Part shown: piece by piece, positions 12,683 through 24,979 of the stretch
How the letters are laid out: each line of letters opens with the position of its first letter
Position numbering within the stretch: position 1 is the first letter of the stretch
DNA from: Morchella semilibera
Taxonomy: Eukaryota > Ascomycota > Pezizomycetes > Pezizales > Morchellaceae
NCBI GenBank assembly: GCA_009192285.1
Contig: CM018607.1
Coordinates: 1,673,736-1,737,735 of the forward strand
DNA: 64,000 nucleotides
Direction: 5' to 3'
Position numbers and translations under genes: made by a program
The notes under the pieces: generated by a model
Told to the model about the DNA's origin: nothing
Seen by the model: only the letters and a program-made list of their open reading frames with translations
Databases searched by the model: none

Positions 12683-12715
12683 TATGTTCCTATATTGAGG
12701 GGTTGTAGGAACATA
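12683..12715. repeat. Short perfect inverted repeat (hairpin)
   Basis: TATGTTCCTA at 12683-12692 pairs with TAGGAACATA at 12706-12715 across a 13-nt loop. No gene is adjacent. Confidence 0.6.
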
Positions 12716-15700
12716 TCAATGTCGAACTCTGTGTATCATTATATCTATAGCTCTTCTATAGTGTCAATGTTTTATTAATCTTAGGAAAATATCTACCCTT
12801 AATAGCAGGCACCTCTTTATTAACCCGGTTCGGTCACAAAACTTTGTAAATGAGTCAGAACTACGCATTTATTATACCAAATCTGCTTATTGGTGGAAAT
12901 AACCGGAATTGAAAAAAAATTGGGCCATTTAAAATGTATACCTGTGAGTTAATTCACCCCATTTATTACTGCCGTTGTGGGATCTCGAGGCATCTTGAGG
13001 ACACAAGTTAACGAGGACAAGGCGCTTCGAAGACGCCCCCAAACCTCGCCTGGAGCGTCCTTGTGAATCATGCTACCTGAGGCTGAGGCTTAGACTGAGC
13101 CTAGCAGTGGTAGTGAGTCCGAGTTAAAGGTAGCCAGACATTTTTATCCAGGACTATTCTCGTGCCGATACCCTCCCTAAGAGCAGCTTCTCGCAATAGC
13201 TAGCAAGAGCCAGGAGGGTCGAGATGGAACCGGACATGGCTTGGTTACTCAAAGGCTTTAATCTCTCACAGAAATGTGGACCAATAGAGGCGAGAAGGCG
13301 GAATTTCAGCTGTGGGGCTGCCATGTGATATAAAGCTCATAAACACTTGTGAGTGGATGTTGAACGGCTCCTCTGTGTTTTCCGCGTAGTGTCCTGAACA
13401 TGTGTCCTCAACGGTGTCCACTATCGTGTAGTTTTCCACCATATACTTGACTGGAGTTGTCTCGGGGTGTCCCGGAGTTAACATGTAGTTATGTGAAACC
13501 CCTAGATACACCTCGGTACATTTCAGCGAGGGCCTGCAATGGAAACCGAAGAAAAGTAGGAGTCGCAAACCCAAAAAACTAAGGAGTTACACCCGACAAC
13601 ACTATGGCAGATCGTGGTAATTATATAAGTAAGCCTAGATTGTGCTCTGACTTATATAATCACGATTTCAAGCTAAGTCGTTGGTGTGATGCTGGTTTTA
13701 TCTCCACTACCAGGGTTGGTGCGTCGTAAAGGTGACCACACCCTGCACGGGGGGGAGTTACCACTGGCTGTGAACTCAGCACTTGTAAATTGATTTTGGG
13801 AGTGGATCATGAAAAAATCAGGAAATGGGTCATGGACTTAATCGATGGCAGAGGTGTCTTCCGAACCAAATGGGTTGAAACATACGCCAGCTGCAGTACC
13901 ACCAGACTTTAATCATTGTTATACTAAGCTTTGGCTTCTGATAGATTTGATGCTATTAGCTACTGATGATCTAAATATTTAGCCATATTAGCGTCAAAAG
14001 GTTCGGTGGGGGCCGTCGGTGATGCCCTATGAAAGGCATCATGGAAAATCATCCCAGGGAGGGCACCAAGTAAGTGGGGGAGGGGGAGTCAAAACGATTC
14101 TCTCCAATGATTCCTTACTAGAAAGGTATCACTTTGATGTCTTTCTAGATCTATCGAAATGATGAATTCCCCGATGCACCCCTCCTGTGGTAGAGTCTGC
14201 GCATATACTACTAATCCAAACTAAATACCCGCCACTGAATTTGCTGTTGGTGATTTTAGGTTGAATGTGCCTCGGGTCCGCGGATGGTTCCGTGTAGTGG
14301 TAGCTGACCGTGCTATGGTAGTATCTCCAAAAGAAAGGGCAGAGGCGATAAATGGACTTAACTAGCTAAAGTATCTTGGGGTAACGTTGGTTATGTAGAG
14401 GTCGTGGATAGATGGGAAGATTTAATGCTAATTTCTTTTGAGCTGTAGGCTTACATGTATTTTACAAAGCCACATATACCGGTAAATGGTAGTCTCGTTC
14501 CCAGACCCGATCGGTATTTCTTTATGTGGTGTGCTCAATAACCCTAACTAATACATAAAAAATACTACATCTCCAACCACACCAAAATAGGGGATGGGCA
14601 CGAGACTAGGTAAATGGTTACATAATGTATCCATTTTCTGTTCAAGTGCAAGAATCATGACGCATGACGTATTGCCGCAACATATGGCTCGAGAAGCTAT
14701 GGAGAGTAGGTGTGTAAACTTCGGCGTTTGCAGCCAATCAGTCTACAGAATTTTGTCTGAAGTTGACACACCCACCCCTATGCCTTCTCGCGCCATACAA
14801 GTACATAATTAATAGTATGGTAAGAGCCTTCAGCACAGTACCACAGATTTTGTAGGTCCATTAGTAGCCTTTCTGATATTTGTAGTACTTCCCTGACCCC
14901 TTTTCTACTTGTAGCTCTTATGTACAAGTATATATAGCTGTCTGTGTACATTGTAATACTAGGCCTAGCCGAGCGTCCTAACATATAGTGCAATTTTTAA
15001 CAAATATAGAGCATGAATAACGGCTGAAACCACTACGTTATATACATGCAGTACTACAGATTTTGGTGAGGGATACCAAGTTAAACCGCCATGGTAGAAA
15101 GAATACGGTGTACTGATATATACCGTACTCTTGCTGCCTTGCTATAGCTAGCGCATTGACGGGAATATCGTAGCGAATCCACACCCTTTTTGATACTGTA
15201 GGCTACTTGCCTCTCCTAGTAATTCTTATAGCTTCACTAGGCAATCCTACCGAAACCTTAAGATACCCGCATGAAGGGATATCTCGAGTTCTCTAATGGA
15301 GATGTAACTTTGCTTAACTTTGCAAGAATGTTTCTAGAAAAGCCGTATCGAGTCGTCTGCCTGCTTACGCGGTGCACTCATAAAATACATGTACAACTAG
15401 TATGTCGTTTACCCCAGACTCAGGCGCGGCTTCGGCTATATCGCTATTCTTAGATTTCTGGAACAAAATTTTAGTCATGAATATTTATATAATTATAAGC
15501 CTTGGTTCAACGACATGTACGACTATCAGGGCAACATACATGCATGTTTGTCTAAGCCATTATATAGATTATATGCCAGAATGGTAGCAATAAAGGAAAT
15601 AATCTCATCAACTAAGGGGGCGTTTTAAAAAAATCAGTAACCCAAACGTTCGCTAGTAAGAATCATGATCTATCACTCAGCATCACCGCACGGACCCAGC

Positions 15701-16964
15701 CTTGAGCCGCGAGTGATGGGGTGTGTTCGTGGCTGGGGAAACCGGGACGCGGGAGTAGCGTTGCCCCTATTCCTGGGGGCGAGGCTACCTACGACCATGA
15801 GAGGGGCTACAGTGTCAAATGGGCGTTTAGGATGGTATTTTCATAAAGGGAGGATAGTGTTTCAACATACCTTAGCTCCCGCGTCCTTCATTATCTCCAC
15901 CTTAATTCAGTCCAGTCGATCCAGTGCACCGCCGCTGCACCCTCTAGATTGTAATTTGAAGCCTTTCCTTAACTAAGTATATGTAGGTATCCTTCCCGTC
16001 TAGAGAGATGACACATGACACATGAGTGATCACGCATGACTGTCATAGAGAAAGAAAAAAACTTGGCTACTTATGTCAATAACAACCGATCGCGGGCCCA
16101 TGGGGGAGGAGGAGCAGAAGTCTGTGCGTGCGTACGTGAAACCGTGGGTGACATCGAGATGACCAACTATTCCTGGTGCCGAGACATCCGAGTGAGGGGG
16201 AGGAGAGGAGGATCCGGACAAGACATAGGATCCTGTAATTGTGTGGTTTTTGGTGTTTGTTCATTAAGTGCTAAAAGATTAAAGTCGAGACACCATTGAA
16301 TTTCTGCAATCATACATCATACATGGGGTTTTTAGGTAATGGATTGGTGGGGTTTTATTTATTTATTCGAGATGATCCTGCGTGGGGAATTAATTGCACT
16401 TATCACCCTCAGCCTTGGTTGATCGGCAGGTGTGGCTTTTGCTAGGTAGTCGAGGTGGGTTGGGGGCCTAAAGATAGAAGGAGCGGGAAGTGAGAACTGT
16501 GGCATATCATATGGATATGTATCTTTTTTACTCCCTTGCTCACTCGATATTACCATTTGTTTGATAATTTCAGGGTTGGTTGATCTTATGGGGCGTTGTG
16601 GCTTAAGTTAAGAAGATCTAACCGTATGTATTTAATAATTAATGTTCCAATCCGGGAAATTTATTATAATAACCAAAACCAAGTTATGGAAACAGCAAAA
16701 GTCACTTTGAATCCTTAAAGAATCCCTAAAAGAATTCCGATCCTACAAGTTTGTGTTGCGGTAAGCGCGGTTCAAGAATATCAGCTAGGGCTGGCGGCGA
16801 CCTTTCACCCTTTCAATGCGCATGTACCACATAGGAAGCAGCGAGTGAGCACCGTGTTGAGGCTGGGGGGGCTGCTTTCTGCCGAGAACAAGTGTGTGAA
16901 TGAATGAATGAGTGAGTGAGTGACCGGGAATGACGCGTGGCTCGTTCCAAAAACAACATTTTAC

Positions 16965-17520
16965 TTCTCGTTTTTTTTTTTTTTTTCCACCTTCCACCAT
17001 CCCCACTTACATAAGCCTCTTTTTTCGCTCTCTCCCCGGTGCGCTTCTCTTTCTCTTCCCTTCCAACCCCCCCCCCCTCCCTCCCCCCCCACAGATTCCC
17101 TCGCCTAGCCTGAAGGGGTTTCTAGTCAGCCCATCCATACAATACACGTCCACACACACCCTCGCACTCGGCATTTCAGGGTTTCGCTCGCTCTCTCTCA
17201 CTCGAAGCATCATCTCTCACTCTTCTTTCTTCCCTCCCTCTTCTTCACCCTCCCTCACTCACCTTCTTTGCGCATTCTAAAAATTCAAAATTCTATGCTC
17301 TCCACCCCCCCAACCGAACTAACCCATCTTACTATATTTTATTTTAACCTCCATCCCCTCCTCTCCCCGTTACCATTATCACTCTCTTTTATCTAGACCA
17401 TACCTAAATACTTCCCCTCCACTCATCCCCCTCCCCCATCTCATCCACACCCCCCCCCCCTCCCCACTTCTTCTTCACCAACCCTCACTCACCCTCCAAC
17501 CACCCGCCCCAACCACAAAC
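16965..17520 (+). promoter_or_regulatory. CT-rich promoter / 5' leader
   Basis: About 550 nt of strongly pyrimidine-rich plus strand (T and C runs, TCTCTC blocks) end just before the ATG at 17533. Such tracts are common upstream of strongly expressed fungal genes. The transcription start cannot be placed from sequence. Confidence 0.4.
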
Positions 17521-17532
17521 CAGTTAGGCACC

Positions 17533-18568
17533 ATGGACTTGGACGACCCAACTCCAAACACCACAACTGCTGCAACCACAACTGCACCCACCATGGACAA
17601 CACTACCACTGCCATGGATATTGATGTCAAGCCTCAACAAGAACCAACTCTTCCTCTTCCTCAGAATGTTCCTGTTCCTGTCCCCGTTCCTATCTCTCCT
17701 CCTCAACCTATGACGGACTCAAATAATCCTGCTCCTCAAGCCCCCTTGCTTGTTACCGCCGCCGAAGAGTCTGCTCCGGCTCCCGTAGCGCCGTTTGCCG
17801 TCACTATCTCGACCCTCAACACCGAGTGGTGATCCTGCGGCAGACCCTGCGGACACCGCTTATCACTCGCCCACCGCGTCTGAATATGAGCCCGACGAAA
17901 ACTCACCCCCTCCCCGTCCTCTTATTAGGTCCAAGACCACACCGAAGACCCCGAAGACTCCCAAGAATAAAATTAACCGTGTCGCGACTGGGCGTGTCGA
18001 AAAGTCTTCCTCTCCCGGCGGTAGCTCCTCGGTTGGTACCACCACCCTCAAGTGTCCTGTTAGAGGATGTGGCCAAACCTTCACTGGGAGAAACCCCCGC
18101 CAGAGTCTGTGGCACCACCTCAAGTACTACGCGACGCGTGGTCTGCCCGACAAGGAGGAATTCGAGAAGGCTCACGGAGAAGCTCACTCTCAGATGAAAG
18201 AGGAAGCTGGTTAGTTGCCCCTACATCATTGATCATTTTCCCTAGCTCATATACTGATGTCATCTATAGAACCAAAGGGAACTCCTGTCGAGCGTAACCG
18301 AATCTCTAGTTCTGATTACCGCAAGAAGAATCCCGAGCGGGCCAAAACCTCTGCAAGGCTCTCAAACTTCCGCGCCCGCGCCAGGAAAAAGGGACTCACC
18401 AGTGAGAAAGAGATTGAAGAGAAGGTCAATATGTGGGAGAAGGAGTGGCAAGAAAAGCAGGCCAAGGAAGCCAGCGAGGTATATTTCAATTCACAGTTCT
18501 CCATCATCTATTTACTCACTGACAAAATATAGTATTTCTCTGGAATCCTTCTCTCTGCCTTCGAGTAA
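17533..18568 (+). CDS. Zinc-finger-like low-complexity protein (putative regulator)
   Basis: Proposed exons 17533-17751, 17789-18209, 18270-18478 and 18533-18568, 294 aa. The N-terminal third is a Thr/Pro-rich disordered region starting MDLDDPTPNTTT. The centre has a C2H2-like finger: CPVRGCGQTF followed by WHHLKYYATRG. After it comes a basic segment (RKKNPERAK, ARLSNFRARARKKG) and a Lys/Glu helix. The introns of 60 and 54 nt at the 3' side are clean and keep frame. The first junction is weak: the 5' frame runs into TGA at 17830-17832, and a 37-nt GTTACC...CCGTAG segment is the only nearby GT-AG removal I found that joins the frames cleanly. A one-base indel is the alternative. Whether it binds DNA is inferred from the finger only. 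Confidence 0.65.
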
Positions 18569-20545
18569 CCCGCTAAACTGCAAGCAAAAAAAAAAAAAAA
18601 GAAACCTCCGATGAAAGAATGAGTCATCGAAGAATCAGTAATAATCTCCTTCAAGGCTTCGTTTCACATCGGCAGGGACTGGTTGTAAATACTTTGGAGT
18701 ACTGTGTTTTTTTCTGTTCTCTTTTTGTCATTATTTCTTTTTTTTTCTCCCCCTTTTTCTTTCTTTTTGCTCGTGCGTTCCTCCAACGCAATTTTACACT
18801 ACATACGTGTATCTGATCATCATCGCAATAACGATCTCTGTCTCTCGTTTTATTCCTCTTCTACGTTCTTGTCTTCTTTTATCTTTTTTCTATTCTCATT
18901 CTTTTTCTATTGTTCGAGTTCTACGTATACAGTGGCCAGCACACAGTACTACCGCACTCTCATTTTAGACAAACTTCTCGGAGGTAAATTTTGGAAAGAT
19001 ATTGAGACTTGATTCTATGTTTTCATCTGTCCTTTCCACTTCCTCTTTCCACTTAACCATTTTTATGAGAGGGGGCGGAGGGGCGGAGGATTTGGAGGAG
19101 TAACGGGGTAGGGTATCTCCAGCCTTCCCTCTAGTTTTGCTATGGGTTTTTGTCTTTATTTTTCCTTGGAGAAGAGATTTTGATTGGAGGTCGTTGGGGG
19201 TCGGGGGTTGTTTCCGGAGTGGCGGCGGGGTCGGGGTGAGAGGGGGGTTATTTAGGTGGTGGCGGTGGAGAAACGACATTGATATATCATGAATTCTAAT
19301 GGAGAATTATGAAGAATGAAGACCATTAGAATTTATGCAAACATCATGAAAAACAAGGGGATGATGGGTGACTTGACTATGCAGTTTCGTTTGCCTAGTC
19401 CGAGTATGAAACCATGACGCGAGTATGGAGCTGTGATCCGGGTGGACATGGAAAATCACTCGAGTGGGTGATCGCGTATGAAGCAGCCGAGTGATAGGGA
19501 TTGAAAATGGTTTTTTACGCACTTCGGAAGGGAGAAGGGATTAGGTGGTGGGTGAGTAGGATATGTGGTTACTCCCTTTTCTTTGTTCGTGTCTTTGTCC
19601 GCTGGGTGCAGGTGAATGTGGTTTCTGTTTTTTATTTTTCTGTTTTTTCTTTTGCTGCGTGGTGGTTGAGCCGCATTACTGCTAGCCCAATGTTTCATCT
19701 GACAAAGATGTGTACTTGCACGAGTAAACGAACTTGTTATCAAAAGAAAGTTAAGTAGGTTGTGTTATCTTCTATCGTGATGTTGTTATTATTAGCCGAG
19801 CTGTCGATGTGACTAGTACGACTAGTACTGTGAAAGGAGACAGTAGTGAGATAATTTATACATTTATACTCATATGGTTTGACTTTACGGTGCGTGTGGT
19901 GTCCTTCGTCCTAGATCTGACTCTGTGCGGATTTAGCAGTGGAAAGAAAGAAAATAGGGGACGCTGGAGAGCAGTCACCCGTAGTCGAGTGATGACGTAT
20001 GATGACTCTAGTTTTAGGGGAAGTGTTGGTGGATTTATAAGCGGGGGGGCGAAGAGGGGTAGAGGTGTCGAGCACATACATATATGTTGGCCAATATAAA
20101 AGGAACGCGTTATGGGATTCAATGAAGAATGGGTCGTAGACAGATGGGAAATACATGGGTATTTCTTAGAAGAATGCAGGTTGAATAACTACTTAGGATC
20201 CTAACGCACGATATCGAGATTCAGTTTAGAGGCTCGATTCTAGTAGCTCAAGAGTGCTTGGAGTCTTAGAATTTCTATTCTAAACAAGTTTCTCAATTAG
20301 ATATAAATACTCTGTGAATGTTTCTAATGCTTCGAGCTTCTGGGTAGCTGCCCAACGGGTTTTTAGCCATGGATATCACAATTACTGACTAGATCTTATT
20401 ACTCTCAATAATCAGCTCCCAAGTAGCTTTCGTAAACAAACTCACCACAACTCCCCCGCCACATCCGAGTGACCTTCTATGCGCCAAGCCACATGACCTC
20501 ACCTTGCACCCCCACCACCTCACTTCAAGACCTCCAACACCAACC
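18569..20545. other. Spacer between zinc-finger-like gene and BET2-like gene
   Basis: Begins with an A-run and a T-rich stretch (about 18700-18920), probably the 3' UTR and terminator of the zinc-finger-like gene. The rest holds no recognised feature. Confidence 0.45.
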
Positions 20546-21502
20546 ATGGCCGCCCCAATCCTACAGACTGCTGCGCACGTCAAGTACATCCAAACACTCG
20601 ATACGCACTCGGATCGCCTCGACTACCACCTCACCACACACCTCCGTCTCTCCGGCGTCTACTGGGGCCTCACAGCCCTCCATCTCCTCAACCACCCCAC
20701 AGCTCTCCCCCGCGATGCAACTATCTCCTTCGTCCTCTCCTGCCAGAACACTTCTGGCGGCTTTGGTGCCTCTCCGAACCATGACCCTCACATTCTATAC
20801 ACCCTCTCTGCTGTGCAGATCCTCGCAACTATCGACGCCCTAGACGCCATCGATGTCTCGAAAACTGTAGCTTACATCGCTGGCCTCCAGACCCCCGACG
20901 GCTGTTTTACAGGCGATGAGTGGGGTGAGAAGGATACACGCTTTATATACTGCGCGCTGAACGCGCTCAGCCTGCTCAAACGTCTTGACGCCGTCGACGT
21001 TGAAGCCGCCCTCCAGTACATCATGCGATGCCGCAATCCCGACGGCGGCTTCGGGATGGCGCCGCAAGCTGAGTCCCATTCTGGCCAGATCTTCACGTGC
21101 CTCGGCGCACTGAGGATTGGGGGTGCTCTGTCACGGCTGATGAGCGAGGACGACATCAACGTTCTTGGGGACTGGCTTTGCGAGCGGCAGCTCCCGAACG
21201 GGGGGTTGAACGGGCGGCCAGAGAAGCTGGAGGATGTGTGCTATTCGTGGTGGGTTGTGAGTAGTTTGGCGATGATTGGGAGGGTTGGGTGGATTGATGG
21301 GGGCGCGTTGGTGAAGTTTATATTGGGGTGCCAGGATGTGGAGGGAGGTGGGTTTGCGGATAGGAGTGGGGATGTGGCGGATGTGTTCCATACAGTGTTT
21401 GGAGTCGCTGGACTGAGTCTTCTGGGGTATGAAGGGTTGAAAGAAGTCGACCCGGTTTACTGTATGCCAAGGGAGGTGACGAGGAAAATCCTGGGGGAGT
21501 AG
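20546..21502 (+). CDS. BET2: Rab geranylgeranyltransferase (GGTase II) beta subunit
   Basis: Single exon of 318 aa, the usual length. The chosen start (context CAACCATGG) gives [21 protein letters not shown]; the frame is open 42 nt further upstream. Repeated prenyltransferase alpha-alpha motifs are visible: [57 protein letters not shown] and [12 protein letters not shown]. The catalytic zinc ligands are present: Asp230 and Cys232 in LEDVCYSWW and His282 in DVFHTVFG. The enzyme attaches geranylgeranyl to C-terminal cysteines of Rab/Ypt GTPases, together with the alpha subunit and the Rab escort protein, in the cytosol. Confidence 0.95.
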   Translation: MAAPILQTAAHVKYIQTLDTHSDRLDYHLTTHLRLSGVYWGLTALHLLNHPTALPRDATISFVLSCQNTSGGFGASPNHDPHILYTLSAVQILATIDALDAIDVSKTVAYIAGLQTPDGCFTGDEWGEKDTRFIYCALNALSLLKRLDAVDVEAALQYIMRCRNPDGGFGMAPQAESHSGQIFTCLGALRIGGALSRLMSEDDINVLGDWLCERQLPNGGLNGRPEKLEDVCYSWWVVSSLAMIGRVGWIDGGALVKFILGCQDVEGGGFADRSGDVADVFHTVFGVAGLSLLGYEGLKEVDPVYCMPREVTRKILGE

Positions 21503-24500
21503 ATGGCCTTATGTAGCTAGTATCAATAAATCCACTCGTTAGCATTAGCCCGCCCTTCACACATGAACTCACACACACACATAACCAGCGGTTCTTGCAA
21601 CAACCCAACCGCAAGTCACCCCAAATCCAAACCCAAATCCAAACCTAAATCCAATCTGTTAGGCCCTTCAGACATCTACTATTATCCAAACACACTTACA
21701 ATAACCCATCAAGACTTATCGCTATAAAAACACCTCCTCCACAATACGCCTATTCGTGGTTCACCGTGTTATAGCTATAACTATAGCCACTCAAGTCGCA
21801 CACGATGCCATCGGTCTCTATCGGTCTCCAAGATCTATGATTCCCAACGCATCAGCCTCCCATCCATGCTATTCGCCGAAATGCGGTTACGAATATAGAA
21901 ACTGGCGACCTCAGAGCCTGGTATGGTGTGCATCCACGGATCCTGGTTTCACAACTCCTTTACTAACTGGGGTGCAGCATTGATGTAGGGGAAAACCTAA
22001 CCCTATATGGGCCTTTTATGTTACTAGATGAGCTATTAGTTGGCGGCTGCTGAGGCTGCATATGTAGTAGGTGTAGAGGTGTGTCTACGAGGAAGGTGTG
22101 GAGAATGTGTGCAGTGTAGCGTGTGGTTTGGGTAGCGTGTATTATTATATCATGCCTCCTCAAGCTCGGGGCTTTGGTTGATAGAAAGTTCCCGTTGAAG
22201 TCTGTGATCACTGGAATGATCGCTGAACTTAATTGAAGAAGAAGCTCCGTAGGAGAAATAAAACAATAGGCTTCGTTACATCACCTATAGGGCCAGTCTT
22301 GATTGCCAAAGACCTCCAGTATATTGCATTGTTCTGCAACTTCCCGTGGTAAAGATATGTTATGTAACCACGTCAATGACCGTAATTACAACTTTTCTAG
22401 AAAACCGGGTAGTGTAGTCGAAAAAAAAAAGGTCTGCTGGTGGTTTTTCAGGAAAGGGATAGCTGGAAAGTTTATTTTGAGCACTAACCAGATACGTAAA
22501 TCTACTAATTGGCGGTGCCGGGGTTACAATTTGACGGAAGGGTTTTATTAGATAAGTTATCTAAGTATGTTGCTAATTGTTGGTTGTTCAAGGGTTAGGG
22601 CTCCGTCGTCTTGCGGGTGGGCGGGTTGCTGGGCGGGCGGCGGTCTTGTGTCGCTTGCGGTCATAGAGCTATCAAAATCGTACCCATATAAATGTCGGGG
22701 AAGACTTTTTTCAGTAATAGAAACTCCCCAGCCCTCTGCCTAAAAGTACAACATCCGCTCTCTTTATTTATCGGTAAGAGAAACCCAGGCTTAAGCTGAA
22801 CGTTAAAAAAAGACGAAAAGGTGTACTAGAACTCTAAAGTCTGGCACTCACATGGGCGTATATTTGGGACAATCTCGAGGAGGAGAGTTTTATGCTCCCT
22901 GGGCCATGCCTTGCAGCTAGCTACATGTTGATTATTTCCTTTGGTAAATCAATTAATTCATAAAGCTCACACTAAAGCCCTTCCCGGCTACACAATCAGT
23001 GCAAAGGGCTGGAATTGGGGCTGTTGTGTCAGGAGATCCGTCATAGTAGTGAGAGAGTTCGGGGCTGCATGTATCTCGAGCCTTATGTTGTGCTAGATGG
23101 TTCCCTATTCATAATAGGCCAGTATTTAGATCTTAAAGTTTCCTCTTGGATATAGAGTTCCTGGGAAGTATGGTGGTCTCTAGTCGCTGATCGGGCCTGC
23201 CAAGAGACAAACCTTGGGTTAAAGGTTGGAAACAGAGGTCTATGATAAGCTAAATTCATAGGGTGGTTGTAGTAGGTCGATTCATAGCGGAGTGGGAGCA
23301 TCGTATTTTAAGCAAACTGAGTTGATACGATTTACATGCACCATGAGTGGAGCTGTGCAGAAAAAGCGCAATTCTTGCTTCCAAGTCCGGTGAGATACCC
23401 TTGCAGACAGCTTGTCCCTCCCTTCTACTTGTCTACTTGTAGTACTAAACCTCTGGTGTTGTAGCCGCCGTGCTAATAAATCCCCTAACTAAGTAGATGT
23501 CGCCTTCTGTACCAGCCGGTCGCGGCAAGGATGAAATGTGAGTGAAGGGATACCCGGTGGGAATAATGGCAGGATAGTCGTCAGTGTTGGTGGTGGCTAG
23601 CGGAAAGATATAGTGGAGAGTGGTAGTGGGTGGATTAGTGGTTGGTGAAGTGGCTTGGTTGGGAGGGGTGAATGTCAGTGGGGGAGAGCGGTATAGCAAA
23701 TTAAAGCTGCATACACATAATCAAGTTATCAATCAATCAACGCTGCCGGTTTGGCTCATTACATGTCACTCGAGTGAAATAGCTCTTGCCGCCATGTTTC
23801 AGTTACATCGCCTAAGCAACTGCGAATCTACAAGTTGAGAACAAGTGGCGAGCAGAGTTCGTGCAGAGCTCGCCTAATAGAGGTCTTTTGGTCCTCTGGT
23901 GGTGTGGCAATCCATGCTTGGGTAGGATGTGGTTGGTAGATGGTCCTAGTGTGTGCAAGGTATGGTGTGCCTTTTTTATGTTAAGACGTAGTTTAGGAGA
24001 GGGTGTCGTTGGTAATACTTTAGAGATCGGTTGGCTGCCTGGCGCGAGTGAGTATCCATGATCCACATGTAGTTGTTACTGGTGCGGCCGAAATATAACC
24101 GAGATCAATTAACACATACTACTTGGTAGTAGATCTGCATATGTCTTAGTGTTTATTTAGTTTTGTAAGAGAAAGCTGTTGTATGTAATCTTTGATATCT
24201 CTTGGAAGAGGGGACGGCGGGCAGACCTTAGAAAGAATGGAGGGTGGAATTGGCGAGATAACTATTAAAATAATTAGGGTGGTCCCTGTCTACGTGGTTA
24301 TAAAGGCACCCTGTATCTCTTCCGCTGGTGATTAGATAAATACTGCCAACTTTTGAGGGGCCACCTCCGCTACCGTGATATTATAACCAGAACCAGTTCC
24401 CAGAGGGAATTTTGGGTGCACGGTGCACTCTGCGGCCCCCTTAATGTTGGCAGCTTCACCAGCAAAAGGGATAGAGGGCTTTCCCAGGTAATAAATCTTT

Positions 24501-24979
24501 TATACTAATCTAGAGGGCATCTGTTACCAGGTTATTAAAGATTTTTAGTGAGTGTAAATGCCCTGTTAACCATCAGTTTTTGACTTACCTTTAGGTTTTA
24601 AAACATAACTTGTATACACCCCCCTCCTCTGTGGTTAATGATGCTACAGGCCGGTATCTCAGGCGCCGAGACTTTCAAGGCGTATTACTCTCTACGCATT
24701 TCTGTATAGTTCTGATAATATCAGATCCTCCCGAAACATCTTGGGATTTCAAATAAGTTGCTTCAAGTATTCAAGTCTGATGACTCAAATAACCCATGAG
24801 CATTTGTCGTATCAAGATGAAGTGCTGTACAGTGCTGGACCTTTCAAACCACCAAGAGAGATGCGATATATAGCTCACTCATATCAGCAAGCCTTACCAA
24901 TAATCAACCCGATCGGTAATCCCAACACGCCTAAGATATAAAATTCAGTGCCTTCCACGCACCTCTCAAACCCTCCACT
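21503..24979. other. Gene-poor spacer of 3.5 kb
   Basis: Only short frames without coding character (for example 21756-21983, 23445-23699). Includes a short GC-rich patch near 22615-22660. No repeat or RNA gene recognised. Confidence 0.45.

Larger units (their letters stand above)
11857..17532. other. Gene-poor region of 5.7 kb
   Basis: Only short frames with no recognisable products (for example 13266-13574 minus, 15665-15976 plus). Holds a small perfect hairpin (12683-12715), TACATGTA copies at 12427 and 15386, and, at its right edge, a pyrimidine-rich promoter-like stretch for the zinc-finger-like gene. I recognise no transposon protein, LTR or RNA gene. Confidence 0.45.

Noticed and set aside
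13266-13574. 102-aa minus-strand frame considered as a gene or element remnant
   Set aside because: No motif of any known family and no flanking repeats.
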